Shown: in pieces, positions 20,042 through 28,387 of the stretch
Layout of the letters: each line of letters begins with the position of its first letter
Position numbering within the stretch: the first letter of the stretch is position 1
Assembly (NCBI GenBank): GCA_016869215.1
Contig: VGEP01000002.1
Location: 1-64,000, forward strand
Source of the DNA: Alphaproteobacteria bacterium
GTDB lineage: Bacteria > Pseudomonadota > Alphaproteobacteria > Rhizobiales > Xanthobacteraceae
DNA: 64,000 nt
Direction: 5' to 3'
The notes under the pieces: model-generated
The model's database searches: none
What the model was told of the DNA's origin: nothing
Seen by the model: the letters and a program-made list of their open reading frames with translations, nothing else
Position numbers and translations under genes: made by a program

Positions 20042-20770
20042 CTATTCCGCGCTGGACGTTTCGGAGCCGGAATCCGCGGCTTGCGGCGCGGGGATCGGAA
20101 CGCGCACGGACGCCGTTTCATCCACCGCCGCAGGCGCGGCCTCGGGCTTTGCCGCTTCGGCCACCGCCTCGGAAGCCGTCGCAACGGACACCGACGTCAC
20201 ATTTGCCGGCGTCACAATCTCCGGCGCGGCCGTTGCGGGCGCCACCGATGTCACAGTTGCCGGAATCTCCGGCGCAGGCGCGGCAATCTCGGGCACCGCC
20301 GGCAGCACGCGCGCAGCGACATGCGTCGTGCTCGACACCACGACCGTGGTGGTGGTGTGATGCGCGCGGACCAGTTCGAACAGCTTGGCGGCGTTGTCGG
20401 GATGCAGCCGCACGCAGCCCTTCGACGCGCGCCGGCCGAGCTGCTTGATGTGATAGGTGCCGTGGATCGCATAGTTGCCGTCGAAGAAGATCGAATGCGG
20501 CATCGGCGCCATGTTGTACTTGCGCGAGAACCACTTGCGCTCCATGCGCCCGGCCTTGTAGCTGCCGTCGTGCGGCCCGCCGCCCAGTCCCGTCGACACC
20601 ACCCAGCGGTGCCGCTCGACGCCGTCGACCAGCACCGACATGCTTTGCGTCGACTTATCGATGCTGATGACGACCTCGTTGGCGCCGGCGGAGCCCAGGC
20701 CGCCCGCGGCGATCAGGATCGCTCCGGCGGCCAGCGCCGCAGCACCGCGCAATCGCATTGCAGTCCCCAT
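20042..20770 (-). CDS. Exported L,D-transpeptidase (YkuD) with long C-terminal linker
   Basis: This is a 242-residue periplasmic enzyme with a signal peptide ([20 protein letters not shown]...). The YkuD domain runs to about residue 150 and includes IHGT and the catalytic SKGCVRLHP, whose cysteine attacks the donor peptide to make 3-3 cross-links or attach proteins. Beyond the domain is a disordered Ala/Pro/Thr/Val/Glu tail of about 90 residues with AP and TxV repeats. The start could be ATG 20770 or ATG 20758; the later one has GGGGA at better spacing. A second YkuD gene follows on the same strand at 20873-21526. Confidence 0.88.
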   Translation of the reverse strand: MGTAMRLRGAAALAAGAILIAAGGLGSAGANEVVISIDKSTQSMSVLVDGVERHRWVVSTGLGGGPHDGSYKAGRMERKWFSRKYNMAPMPHSIFFDGNYAIHGTYHIKQLGRRASKGCVRLHPDNAAKLFELVRAHHTTTTVVVSSTTHVAARVLPAVPEIAAPAPEIPATVTSVAPATAAPEIVTPANVTSVSVATASEAVAEAAKPEAAPAAVDETASVRVPIPAPQAADSGSETSSAE

Positions 20771-20872
20771 CCCCAATTCCGATTCGTCCCGACCGCCATT
20801 TAGTGCGACATTATCCGGCAAAGTTGCAAACGGATTCTTGACGCATCGGACCGCCAGGCCGGCACCGGCGAG

Positions 20873-21526
20873 TCACGGGCGCCCAGCATAGACCTGAGAA
20901 TTGGAAACAACGATGGTGGTCCGGCCCATGCCCGCGCTCTTGACCAGCGCGAACAGCGCGGACGCGTGGCTCGGGTGCAGCCGCACGCAGCCCTTCGAGG
21001 CGCGATTGCCGAGCCGGCGGACCTCGGTCGTGCCGTGAATGGCGTAGCCCTTGTGGAAGAAGATCGAGTGCGGCATCGGCGCCCAGTCGTATTTGCGCGA
21101 ATGCCAGGTCCGCTCCAGCCGCTCCGGACGGAACGTGCCCGAAGGGGGACCGCCGTCGCGGCCGGTCGACACCGGCCAGCGATGCCGGACCTGTCCGTCG
21201 ACAGTGACGGTCATGCGCTGCGCCGCCTTGTCGACGGCGATGAACACATTGGCGGCCCGGCTCTGCGGCAGGTCGGACGCGCGACGATCTTGTGGAACGG
21301 ATCTCGGTTCGACGGACCTTGGTTTGACGGACCTTGGTTCGACGGACCTGGGAGCAAATTGGGGGCGAACGAACCGGGGCCGCTCGTATTCGGGCGGTCC
21401 ATAATATGGCGAAACGTGTTGCGGCTGAATGTACTGAGGCCGGTAGTGGTATTGGGCTTCGGCAGCCCCGGCAGTCAAAAGCGGCGTCCAGGTGAGGACA
21501 GCCGCCAAAAACGCAAAACGACGCAT
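20873..21526 (-). CDS. Exported L,D-transpeptidase (YkuD) with repetitive N-terminal linker
   Basis: The 217-residue protein has a signal peptide (MRRFAFLAAVLTWTPLLTAGAAEA). A Pro/Arg/Tyr-rich linker follows, containing three 5-residue repeats of the RSVEP type, and then a YkuD domain from about residue 90. The domain carries AIHGTTEVRRLG and SKGCVRLHPSHA with the catalytic cysteine. The ATG at 21526 has GGGGACC upstream. The linker precedes the catalytic domain, the mirror image of its neighbour. The two share the MPHSIFF ... IHGT region and are likely duplicates. Both act in the cell wall beside mepA, which is divergent from this gene. Confidence 0.88.
   Translation of the reverse strand: MRRFAFLAAVLTWTPLLTAGAAEAQYHYRPQYIQPQHVSPYYGPPEYERPRFVRPQFAPRSVEPRSVKPRSVEPRSVPQDRRASDLPQSRAANVFIAVDKAAQRMTVTVDGQVRHRWPVSTGRDGGPPSGTFRPERLERTWHSRKYDWAPMPHSIFFHKGYAIHGTTEVRRLGNRASKGCVRLHPSHASALFALVKSAGMGRTTIVVSNSQVYAGRP
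21306..21350. repeat. Three tandem 15-bp coding repeats in the L,D-transpeptidase linker
   Basis: Units GGTTCGACGGACCTT, GGTTTGACGGACCTT and GGTTCGACGGACCTG lie head to tail and encode the RSVEP/RSVKP repeats. Unit length is a multiple of three, so copy changes keep the frame. Confidence 0.85.
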
Positions 21527-21664
21527 GTTGGTCCCCGAAATTCGGGTCTGCGCCGCATCTACGGTTAACCTTGCCGCACCTCCGCCGTATTGTAAAGGCG
21601 AAGGAATTCGGCGGCCGGCGGCCCCCAACTTTCCGCCATGCCGAAGCTTGGGTACAAATACGCC

Positions 21665-22588
21665 ATGGCCCGATTCTCCATACCAAACCTGTTGATCCGG
21701 TGCCTCATTGCGACCGCCATCGCCGGCGGCGCCGCGCATGCCCAAACCGTCGGCTCGCTCGACCCGAAGCCGCTGCCGCCGCTCGCCATCAAGGCCGACG
21801 ACCCCAAGGCGCCGGCCAACCAGCTGTTCGGCCGCAAGACCGCGCCGGCGCCGCTCGAAGCCCGCGTGATCGGCTACTACACCAGCGGCTGTCTTGCCGG
21901 CGCCAAGGCCATGCCGATCAACGGCAAGACCTGGCAGGTGATGCGGCTGTCGCGCAACCGCAACTGGGGCCACCCCGAACTGATCGCGATGCTGGAGCGG
22001 CTTGCCGACAAGGCGCCGTCGGTCGGCTGGAACGGCCTCCTGATCGGCGACCTCGCGCAGCCGCGCGGCGGACCGATGCTGACCGGCCATTGGAGCCATC
22101 AGGTCGGACTCGACGCCGACATCTGGCTGACCCCGATGCCCAACCGCGAGCTCAGCCGGAAGGAGCGCGAGGAGATGTTCGCGACCAACGTGGTCGCGGA
22201 GGATTGGATGGACGTCAACCCGAAGATCTGGTCGCCGGCCCACATCGCCATCCTGAAAGCCGCCGCGACCGACAAGGACGTCGAGCGCGTCCTGATCAAT
22301 CCGGCAATCAAGAAGGCGCTGTGCCGCGACGTCAAAGGCGACCGCAGCTGGCTGAAGAAGATGCGCCCCGTGTTCGGGCACAACTACCACTTCCACGTCC
22401 GCATCGGCTGCCCGAAGGGCGACACCGCCTGCAAGCCGCAGCCGGCCGGGCCTGCCGAGGAAGGCTGCGGCAAGGACCTCGACTGGTGGTTCGGCAAGGA
22501 AGCGCGCTCGATCAAGCCGGGCAAGCGCGAGCCGCTCAAGATGTCCGCCCTGCCCGCGGCCTGCAAGCAGGTTCTGCTGGCGGAATAA
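21665..22588 (+). CDS. mepA: Penicillin-insensitive murein endopeptidase
   Basis: The 307-residue periplasmic zinc LAS-type peptidase cleaves D-Ala-mDAP cross-links and, in E. coli, also 3-3 cross-links. A signal peptide (MARFSIPNLLIRCLIATAIAGGAAHA) starts at the ATG at 21665; an in-frame ATG at 21638 is also possible. Metal-site motifs are SHQVGLDADIW and FGHNYHFHVRIGCP, and paired cysteines near the C-terminus fit the family disulfides. Its divergent neighbour makes 3-3 cross-links, so the two genes form a make-and-break pair for the same bond. Confidence 0.93.
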   Translation: MARFSIPNLLIRCLIATAIAGGAAHAQTVGSLDPKPLPPLAIKADDPKAPANQLFGRKTAPAPLEARVIGYYTSGCLAGAKAMPINGKTWQVMRLSRNRNWGHPELIAMLERLADKAPSVGWNGLLIGDLAQPRGGPMLTGHWSHQVGLDADIWLTPMPNRELSRKEREEMFATNVVAEDWMDVNPKIWSPAHIAILKAAATDKDVERVLINPAIKKALCRDVKGDRSWLKKMRPVFGHNYHFHVRIGCPKGDTACKPQPAGPAEEGCGKDLDWWFGKEARSIKPGKREPLKMSALPAACKQVLLAE

Positions 22589-22596
22589 CATTGCGC

Positions 22597-23346
22597 TCAC
22601 AGCAGCCGGAACGCCCGCGCCAGCTGTATCACCGACAGTGCCACGATCAGCGAACCGACCGCGAGCATTAGTCCGCGCGCCGGAATGCGCTTGACGGCCC
22701 AGCCGCCGAGCGGGGCTGCCAGCACGCCGCCGAGCACGAGCGGCAGAAGATATTGCAACGGCGACACGCCCAGTTCGACGAAGAAGGTCGTCGCCGCGGC
22801 AACGGTGACGAAAAACTCCGCGGTGTTGACCGAGCCCACCGACTGGCGCGGCGCATGGCCCGAGCCGATCAGGGTCGAGGTGACGACCGGCCCCCAGCCG
22901 CCGCCGCCGCTGGCGTCGAGGAACCCGCCGGCAAATCCGAGCGGCGCGGTCCAGCGCGCCGGCGCCTGCCGCGCCAGCGCGATCCGCAACGCCTTGAACA
23001 GGATGTAGAGACCCATCAGCAGCAGATACGCATAGACGTATCGCCGCGCCGCGGTGACGTCGATGTTGGACAGAATCTACGCGCCGAGGATCGCGCCCAG
23101 CACGCCGGCAATGCCGAGCCGCCGCACCAGCCGCCAGTCGACGTTGCGGTGATAGATGTGCGACGCGGCCGACGCCCCGGTAGTAAAGATTTCCGCAGTG
23201 TGGACCACCGCGCTGGCGTGCGCGGGCGGAATGCCCATGGTCAGCAGCGCGGCGTTCGAGACGATGCCGAACGCCATGCCCAGGGCGCCGTCGATAAGTT
23301 GCGCGAGAAATCCGATCGCGAACAGGATCAGGAAATCGGCCGGCAT
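22597..23346 (-). pseudogene. TauE/SafE sulfite exporter-type permease interrupted by one amber codon
   Basis: One continuous 250-codon frame encodes a complete TauE/SafE permease. It starts MPADFLILFAIGFLAQLIDGA and includes PPAHASAVVHTAEIFTTGASA and the second-half motif GSGHAPRQSVGSVNTAEFF, with about seven membrane helices. A single TAG at 23077-23079 cuts it after GVLGAILGA, where relatives commonly have Tyr (GAY-type). TAC to TAG is one change. No frameshift or other damage is visible and codon use is intact on both sides. This suggests a recent nonsense mutation, a sequencing error or, less likely, readthrough. If functional it would export sulfite or organosulfonates. Downstream restarts are possible but would give half a channel. 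Confidence 0.85.
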
Positions 23347-23405
23347 ACCCTGCTCTCCCGCGCTTCAACCGGCTTCAGGTCGTTCGGTTCCAGGCCGCCC
23401 GGCAT

Positions 23406-25040
23406 TCAACGCGACCGCGCATCCTCGATGACCATGCCCGCGCCTTTCTCCGCGATCATCATGGTCGGCGAGTTGGTGTTGCCCGACGTGATGGTCGGCA
23501 TCACCGAGGCGTCGATGACGCGCAAGCCCTCCAGCCCGAGCACGCGCAGGCGCTCGTCGACCACGGCCATCGGATCGCTCGGCAGGCCCATCTTCGCCGT
23601 GCCGACCGGATGGAAGATGGTGGTGCCAACGTCGCCCGCGGCCTTCACCAGCGCGGCCTCGTCGTCGTCGCGCACCTGATCGCCCGGCAATAACTCGACA
23701 GGGCTGAACGGCCTGAGCGCGGGCTGCGAAACGATCCGCCGCGTGACACGCAGCGAGTCGGCCGCAACGCGGCGGTCCTCGTCGGTTGCAAGATAATTCG
23801 GCTGGATCGCCGGCTTGTCGGCGGGATCGGCCGACTTCAGCCGGATATGACCGCGGCTGGTCGGATGCACATTGGTCACGCTCGCGGTGAAGGCCGGGAA
23901 CGTGTGCAGCGGCTCGCCGAAGCGGTCGAGCGAGAGCGGCTGCACGTGATACTGGATGTTGGCGCGCTCGCGCTTGGCATCGGAGCGCGTGAAGATGCCG
24001 AGCTGCGACGGCGCCATGGTCAGCGGCCCGCGCCGGAACAGCGCGTAGTCCATCAGCATGCGCGCAAAGCCGATGTGGGAGTGATAGTCCACGTTCAGGG
24101 TCTTTGCGCCGGTGACCTTATAGATCGTCCGCAATTGCAGATGGTCCTGCAGATTCTCGCCGACGCCGGGCTTGTCCAGCACGATCGGAATACCGAGTTC
24201 GCCGAGATGGCGTGCGGGCCCGACGCCCGAGAGCAACAGCGTCTGGATCGAGCCGATGGAGCCCGCCGCGAGGATCACCTCGCCGCGGCAGCGCGCCTCG
24301 CGCACCGCGCCGCCCTGGCGGAAACGCACGCCCACGGCGCGCTTGCCGTCGAACAGCACGCGCTCGACCAGACACTCGGTCTCCAGCCGCAGATTCGGAC
24401 GGTTCAAAACCGGCTTGAGGAAGCCGCGCGCTGCCGACCAGCGCCGGCCGCGCTTCTGGTTGACGTGGTAGGGCGCGGAGCCTTCGTTGTCGCCGGTGTT
24501 GAAGTCGACGATGCGCTTGATGCCGTACTGCTCGGCCGCCGTGCGGAACGCATCCAGCAGGTCCCAGCGCACGCGCGGATGCTCGACGCGCCATTCGCCG
24601 CCGGTGGCGTGATGCTCGCTGTCGCCGAGGAAATGGTGCTCATGCTTCTTGTACGCGTGAAGCACGTCGCTCCAGCCCCAGCCGTTGAGCCCGAGCTGAC
24701 GCCAGTGATCGTAGTCGGCGGCCTGCCCGCGCATGTAGATCATGGCGTTGATGGACGACGATCCGCCGATCACCTTGCCGCGCGGATAGTTCAGCGCGCG
24801 GCCGTTGAGGCCAGGCACGGCTTCGGTCTTGAACATCCAGTCCGAGCGCGGATTGCCGATGGCGAACAGGTAGCCGACCGGGATGTGATACCAGATCCAG
24901 TTGTCGCGCCCGCCGGCTTCGAGGATCAGCACGCGCTTCGAGGTGTCCGCGGACAGCCGGTTGGCCAGCACGCAGCCGGCGGAGCCTGCGCCGACGATGA
25001 TGAAGTCGTAGTCGCCTTCGAGTGCTGCGGCTTTCGGCAT
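23406..25040 (-). CDS. GMC-family FAD-dependent oxidoreductase (choline/alcohol dehydrogenase-like)
   Basis: This 544-residue flavoprotein oxidises an alcohol to an aldehyde or ketone. The Rossmann motif FIIVGAGSAGCVLANRLS is at about 13-30 and the GMC signature PRGKVIGGSSSINAM follows near 84-98. The C-terminal catalytic region has FHPVGTAKMG with the active-site His and TSGNTNSPT with the Asn partner. The true substrate (choline, PEG or another alcohol) is not determinable; no betaine genes are near. The start at 25040 is chosen over an upstream ATG at 25106 because the FAD motif then begins at the usual distance. Confidence 0.9.
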   Translation of the reverse strand: MPKAAALEGDYDFIIVGAGSAGCVLANRLSADTSKRVLILEAGGRDNWIWYHIPVGYLFAIGNPRSDWMFKTEAVPGLNGRALNYPRGKVIGGSSSINAMIYMRGQAADYDHWRQLGLNGWGWSDVLHAYKKHEHHFLGDSEHHATGGEWRVEHPRVRWDLLDAFRTAAEQYGIKRIVDFNTGDNEGSAPYHVNQKRGRRWSAARGFLKPVLNRPNLRLETECLVERVLFDGKRAVGVRFRQGGAVREARCRGEVILAAGSIGSIQTLLLSGVGPARHLGELGIPIVLDKPGVGENLQDHLQLRTIYKVTGAKTLNVDYHSHIGFARMLMDYALFRRGPLTMAPSQLGIFTRSDAKRERANIQYHVQPLSLDRFGEPLHTFPAFTASVTNVHPTSRGHIRLKSADPADKPAIQPNYLATDEDRRVAADSLRVTRRIVSQPALRPFSPVELLPGDQVRDDDEAALVKAAGDVGTTIFHPVGTAKMGLPSDPMAVVDERLRVLGLEGLRVIDASVMPTITSGNTNSPTMMIAEKGAGMVIEDARSR

Positions 25041-25667
25041 GCGGTTGCTCTCTTTTCTCGGTGTCAGTCTGCGGCTCGCGCGCCGCCGTTGCAATCGCGT
25101 AGCCAACGCTGCGCTGCCCGGGGTTTTGCGCGGCGCCCGGACGCCGTCTCTTTTTCCGTCCCCCGGACAATGCCCGAGGGGATGGAGCGCCGAGCGGCGC
25201 CCTTTCTCAAGTTCCCCGCGTCGGCCTTTCGGCTTTCGCGGGGGCGCTCCCGTAACGCGAGAGCGCGCGCCTCTCGGCGCTCCATCGCGGCGATTTTGGG
25301 CCTGGGGACCGTACTTCCGGGACGCGGACGGCCCACTCTTCGCGGACCTTATCCGGCAGGCTTCCGCCCGCCTTCATCCGGCCCCGTCCAGCCCTACCGA
25401 GGGCAGCTCCCCGTAGTGGGAACGGACGGTGACCCGAGGCCTCCCGGATGCCGGTTTGCGAAACCGATCCGCGGGCGCCGCATCCCGCTCCGTCAAAAAG
25501 ACGCCTCTAGATGACGCCCTCGGATGAGCGGGACGCAGGAAAGATAAGGCCGGTTCGGCGGGCGGGGATAAGTTTTTTCCGCAAGGGCGATTTGCGCACG
25601 ATGACAGACACATGCGCGCAGCCGCGGCTGAATTGAATCCGGCGGTCGCATTGCGTAGCTTGCGCCC
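25041..25667. other. Long intergenic region with no convincing gene
   Basis: These 627 bp separate the GMC oxidoreductase from the molybdate genes. Short open frames on both strands have biased composition, no ribosome sites and no recognisable domain, so I do not call genes. The region holds a structured inverted-repeat element at 25181-25286 and, downstream of it, GC-rich sequence with several small dyads. The last 130 bp before 25668 should contain the modE promoter. Confidence 0.6.
25181..25286. ncRNA. Candidate structured RNA / three-way junction element
   Basis: Perfect 14-bp closing arms GATGGAGCGCCGAG (25181-25194) and CTCGGCGCTCCATC (25273-25286) enclose two further hairpins. These are CCCCGCG ... 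CGCGGGG around a TTTC-type loop, and GCGCTC ... GAGCGC. Together they make a three-way junction of about 106 nt. The strand is undetermined because the arms are symmetric. It could be a small RNA, a leader element or a repeat-derived fold. No Rfam family is assigned. Confidence 0.45.
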
Positions 25668-26009
25668 ATGCCGTCGCTCAGCCTTCGCATCGACCTCGAT
25701 TCCGGCGCCCGCATCGGCCCCGGCAAGATCGCGCTGCTCAAGGCCATCGACGAGACCGGCTCGATCTCGGCGGCGGGCCGCTCGCTCGGCATGTCGTATC
25801 GCCGCGCCTGGCAGCTCATCGAGGAGTTGAACGGCTGCTTCCGCTCGCCGGTCGTCGCAGCCCAGATCGGCGGCAAGAGCGGCGGCGGAGCCACGCTGAC
25901 GAAGCTCGGCAAGAACGTGGTCGCGCATTATGTCGCGATCGACGGCATGACGCGGCGCCGGGCGACGCGGCATCTCAAGGCGCTGCAGGCGGCAAGCCGC
26001 GCGCGCTGA
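25668..26009 (+). CDS. ModE N-terminal-type winged-helix regulator
   Basis: This 113-residue DNA-binding protein is built like the N-terminal domain of ModE/LysR-type regulators: IALLKAIDETGSISAAGRSLGMSYRRAWQLIEELN is the classic winged-helix segment (about residues 24-58). The C-terminal molbindin (TOBE) domains of full ModE are missing, so molybdate would have to be sensed otherwise or not at all. It lies directly upstream of modABC on the same strand with a 165-bp gap, which points to a role in controlling molybdate uptake. The ATG at 25668 gives the standard N-terminus. Confidence 0.82.
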   Translation: MPSLSLRIDLDSGARIGPGKIALLKAIDETGSISAAGRSLGMSYRRAWQLIEELNGCFRSPVVAAQIGGKSGGGATLTKLGKNVVAHYVAIDGMTRRRATRHLKALQAASRAR

Positions 26010-26174
26010 CGCGGCCTGCGCCGCCTGCTTGCGTCCTTTGCGCGCGGCTGATAGGAATCCGGTCGACCCGCGGCGCGCTGCGCGCGCGCCGCTGTTGCCG
26101 GAACGGCGATTCCGGTCGGTCACTCCATCAGATCGGAATTCGGAACGGCGCCATTGCGCCGAAGGAGTGATCCC

Positions 26175-26954
26175 ATGCTCAGGCGTGTCTTTTTGTCCGC
26201 AGTCGTCCTGGCCCTGACCGCGCTCCCTGTGCGCGCGCAGCAGGATGTGCCGGTCATTGTTGCGGCCTCCGACCTGCAATTCGCGGTCGCGGAGATTGCC
26301 GAAAACTTCACCAAGCAAACCCGTCGCGACCTGAAGCTGACGTTCGGTTCGTCGGGAAACTTTGCCCGGCAGATTCAGCAAGGCGCGCCGTTTCAGATGT
26401 ACCTTTCGGCCGACGAACAATTCGTCTTCAATCTCGCCGGCAAGGGCCTCACGCTCGACCGCGGCACGCTCTATGCCATCGGCCGCATCGTCATCATGGT
26501 CCCGCACGGCTCGCCGCTGAAGGCAGACGGCACACTGGCCGATCTGAAGGCCGGGCTGGCCGACGGTCGTGTCACCAAGTTCTCGATCGCCAACCCGGAA
26601 CACGCGCCCTATGGAGCGCGGGCTGTCGAGGCCTTGCGGCACGCCGGATTGTGGGACGCGCTCAAGTCCAGGCTTGTGCTTGGCGAGAACGTTTCGCAAG
26701 CGGCGCAATTCGCCACCTCGGGCGGCGCGCAGGGCGGCATCATCGCGTATTCGCTTGTCCTGTCGCCCGCCGTGTCGAAGCTCGGCAACTACGCGCTGAT
26801 CGACGACCGATGGCACGAGCCGTTGCGCCAGCAGATGGTGCTGCTCAAGAACGCCGGCGAGACGGCAAGGCTTTTCTACGCCTACATGCAAAGCCCGCCT
26901 GCACGTGCGATCATGCGGAAATACGGCTTTGTGCTGCCGGGCGAATCCTCCTGA
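26175..26954 (+). CDS. modA: Molybdate ABC transporter, periplasmic binding protein
   Basis: The 259-residue exported protein binds molybdate or tungstate and hands it to ModBC. The signal peptide (MLRRVFLSAVVLALTALPVRA) starts at 26175 after GGAGTGATCCC. The mature chain opens with VPVIVAASDLQFAVAEIA. It contains TFGSSGNFARQIQQGAPFQMYLSAD, in which the SSG and A residues contact the oxyanion, and a later ANPEHAPYG segment that also lines the site. It is followed 25 bp later by modB. Confidence 0.93.
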   Translation: MLRRVFLSAVVLALTALPVRAQQDVPVIVAASDLQFAVAEIAENFTKQTRRDLKLTFGSSGNFARQIQQGAPFQMYLSADEQFVFNLAGKGLTLDRGTLYAIGRIVIMVPHGSPLKADGTLADLKAGLADGRVTKFSIANPEHAPYGARAVEALRHAGLWDALKSRLVLGENVSQAAQFATSGGAQGGIIAYSLVLSPAVSKLGNYALIDDRWHEPLRQQMVLLKNAGETARLFYAYMQSPPARAIMRKYGFVLPGESS

Positions 26955-26979
26955 TCGTCGCGATTGAGCGCTACGACCG

Positions 26980-27648
26980 ATGGATTGGGACGCGCTTTGG
27001 CTGACGCTGCGGCTCGGGGTGGTGACGGTCGCCATCCTGATCCCGCTGGCGATGATCGTCGGCCGCTGGCTGGCGTTGACGCACATCCGGGGCAAGGGAT
27101 TGCTTGAGGCAACCCTTGCCCTGCCGCTCGTGCTACCGCCGACGGTCGTCGGGTTCTATCTGCTGGTGGCCTTCGGGTCCGGCTCGTGGTTCGGACAGAC
27201 CTATCAGAAGCTGTTCGGCCACGCGCTGGTCTTCACCTTCGAGGGCCTCGTGGTCGCATCGGTGATCGTCAATATCCCGTTCGCCGTGCAGCCGGTGCAG
27301 CGCGCCTTCGAATCGATCCCGCCCGATCTGCGCGACGCGGCGGCGACCTGCGGCATGTCGTGGTGGCGCATGATCCGCAAGATCGAGCTGCCGCTGGCAT
27401 GGCCCGGCATCCTGACGGGCCTCGTGCTGACCTTCGCACACACGCTCGGCGAATTCGGCGTCGTCCTCATGGTCGGAGGCAGCATTCCCGGCGAGACCAA
27501 GACCGTGGCGATCGCCATCTACGACCGGGTGCAGGCGTTCGACGACGTGGGCGCAGGTCGCATGGCGCTGCTGCTGCTGGCGATCTCGCTGGTGACGATT
27601 GCGCTGAGCTACATCTTCACCCAACGGCTGGGGCGGCGCTATGCGTGA
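26980..27648 (+). CDS. modB: Molybdate ABC transporter, permease
   Basis: The 222-residue inner-membrane subunit has about five or six transmembrane helices. The cytoplasmic EAA loop, DAAATCGMSWWRMIRKIELPLAWPG, couples it to the ATPase. FAHTLGEFGVVLMVGG is the conserved ModB segment near the translocation gate. It starts at 26980 and its end overlaps modC by eight bases. Confidence 0.93.
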   Translation: MDWDALWLTLRLGVVTVAILIPLAMIVGRWLALTHIRGKGLLEATLALPLVLPPTVVGFYLLVAFGSGSWFGQTYQKLFGHALVFTFEGLVVASVIVNIPFAVQPVQRAFESIPPDLRDAAATCGMSWWRMIRKIELPLAWPGILTGLVLTFAHTLGEFGVVLMVGGSIPGETKTVAIAIYDRVQAFDDVGAGRMALLLLAISLVTIALSYIFTQRLGRRYA

Positions 27649-28387
27649 ACCGGACGCACAGCCATTCGGCCTCTCGGTGGCGCTTCGCCAGGACGCGCCG
27701 ATTCCGCTCGACGTCGATCTTTCGGTCGCACCCGGCGAGTTGATGGCGCTGGTCGGCCCCTCCGGCAGCGGCAAGACCACGACGCTGCGCGCGATCGCGG
27801 GACTCTACCGTCCCTTGCATGGCCGGATCGCCTGCAACGGATCGGTCTGGTTCGACAGCACGGCCGGATCGTTCGTGCCGGCCCGCCAGCGGCGGATCGG
27901 CCTGGTGTTCCAGTCCTACGCGCTGTTTCCGCATCTCACCGCCATCGAGAACGTGATGGAAGCGCTCGGCGACCTGCCCGCAGATCAGCGCCGCGATCAC
28001 GCGCGGACGCTGCTTGAGCGCATGCACCTGCACGACATGGACGACCGCAAGCCGGCGCAGATGTCGGGCGGCCAGCAGCAGCGCGTGTCGGTCGCGCGCG
28101 CGCTGGCGCGCCGCCCGGACGTGCTGCTGCTCGATGAGCCGTTTTCCGCCGTCGATCGGGTCACGCGCCGGCGGCTGCGCCGCGAGCTTGCCGAGATTCG
28201 CCGCGATCTCCCGATGCCGGTGATCCTGGTGACGCACGATCTCGACGACGTGACGCGGCTCGCCGACCGGGTTTGCGTCATGGACCGCGGGGCGATCCTG
28301 CAGCGCGGGACGTTAGACGATGTGATGCGGCAGCCGGCAAATGCAAAGGTAGCGGAGCTACTCGATCTGCTGCCCGATGAGGCTTGA
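27641..28387 (+). CDS. modC: Molybdate ABC transporter ATP-binding protein lacking the regulatory domain
   Basis: The 248-residue ATPase has Walker A GPSGSGKTTT near 44, the Q-loop FQSYALFPHL, the signature MSGGQQQRVSVARAL, Walker B VLLLDEPFSAVD and the switch HD in LVTHDLDDV. Full-length ModC is about 350 residues and ends in a TOBE/Mop domain that binds molybdate and gives feedback; here the protein stops after the nucleotide-binding domain. Together with the ModE that lacks its molbindin part, both molybdate-sensing modules are absent from this locus. It overlaps modB by eight bases and the next gene by eleven. Confidence 0.92.
   Translation: MREPDAQPFGLSVALRQDAPIPLDVDLSVAPGELMALVGPSGSGKTTTLRAIAGLYRPLHGRIACNGSVWFDSTAGSFVPARQRRIGLVFQSYALFPHLTAIENVMEALGDLPADQRRDHARTLLERMHLHDMDDRKPAQMSGGQQQRVSVARALARRPDVLLLDEPFSAVDRVTRRRLRRELAEIRRDLPMPVILVTHDLDDVTRLADRVCVMDRGAILQRGTLDDVMRQPANAKVAELLDLLPDEA

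Noticed and set aside
20873-23368. One minus-strand frame of 831 codons spanning the transpeptidase, the region opposite mepA and part of the TauE region
   Set aside because: It is a chance fusion of the real YkuD gene with antisense sequence of mepA. The real gene starts at 21526 with its own signal peptide and ribosome site.
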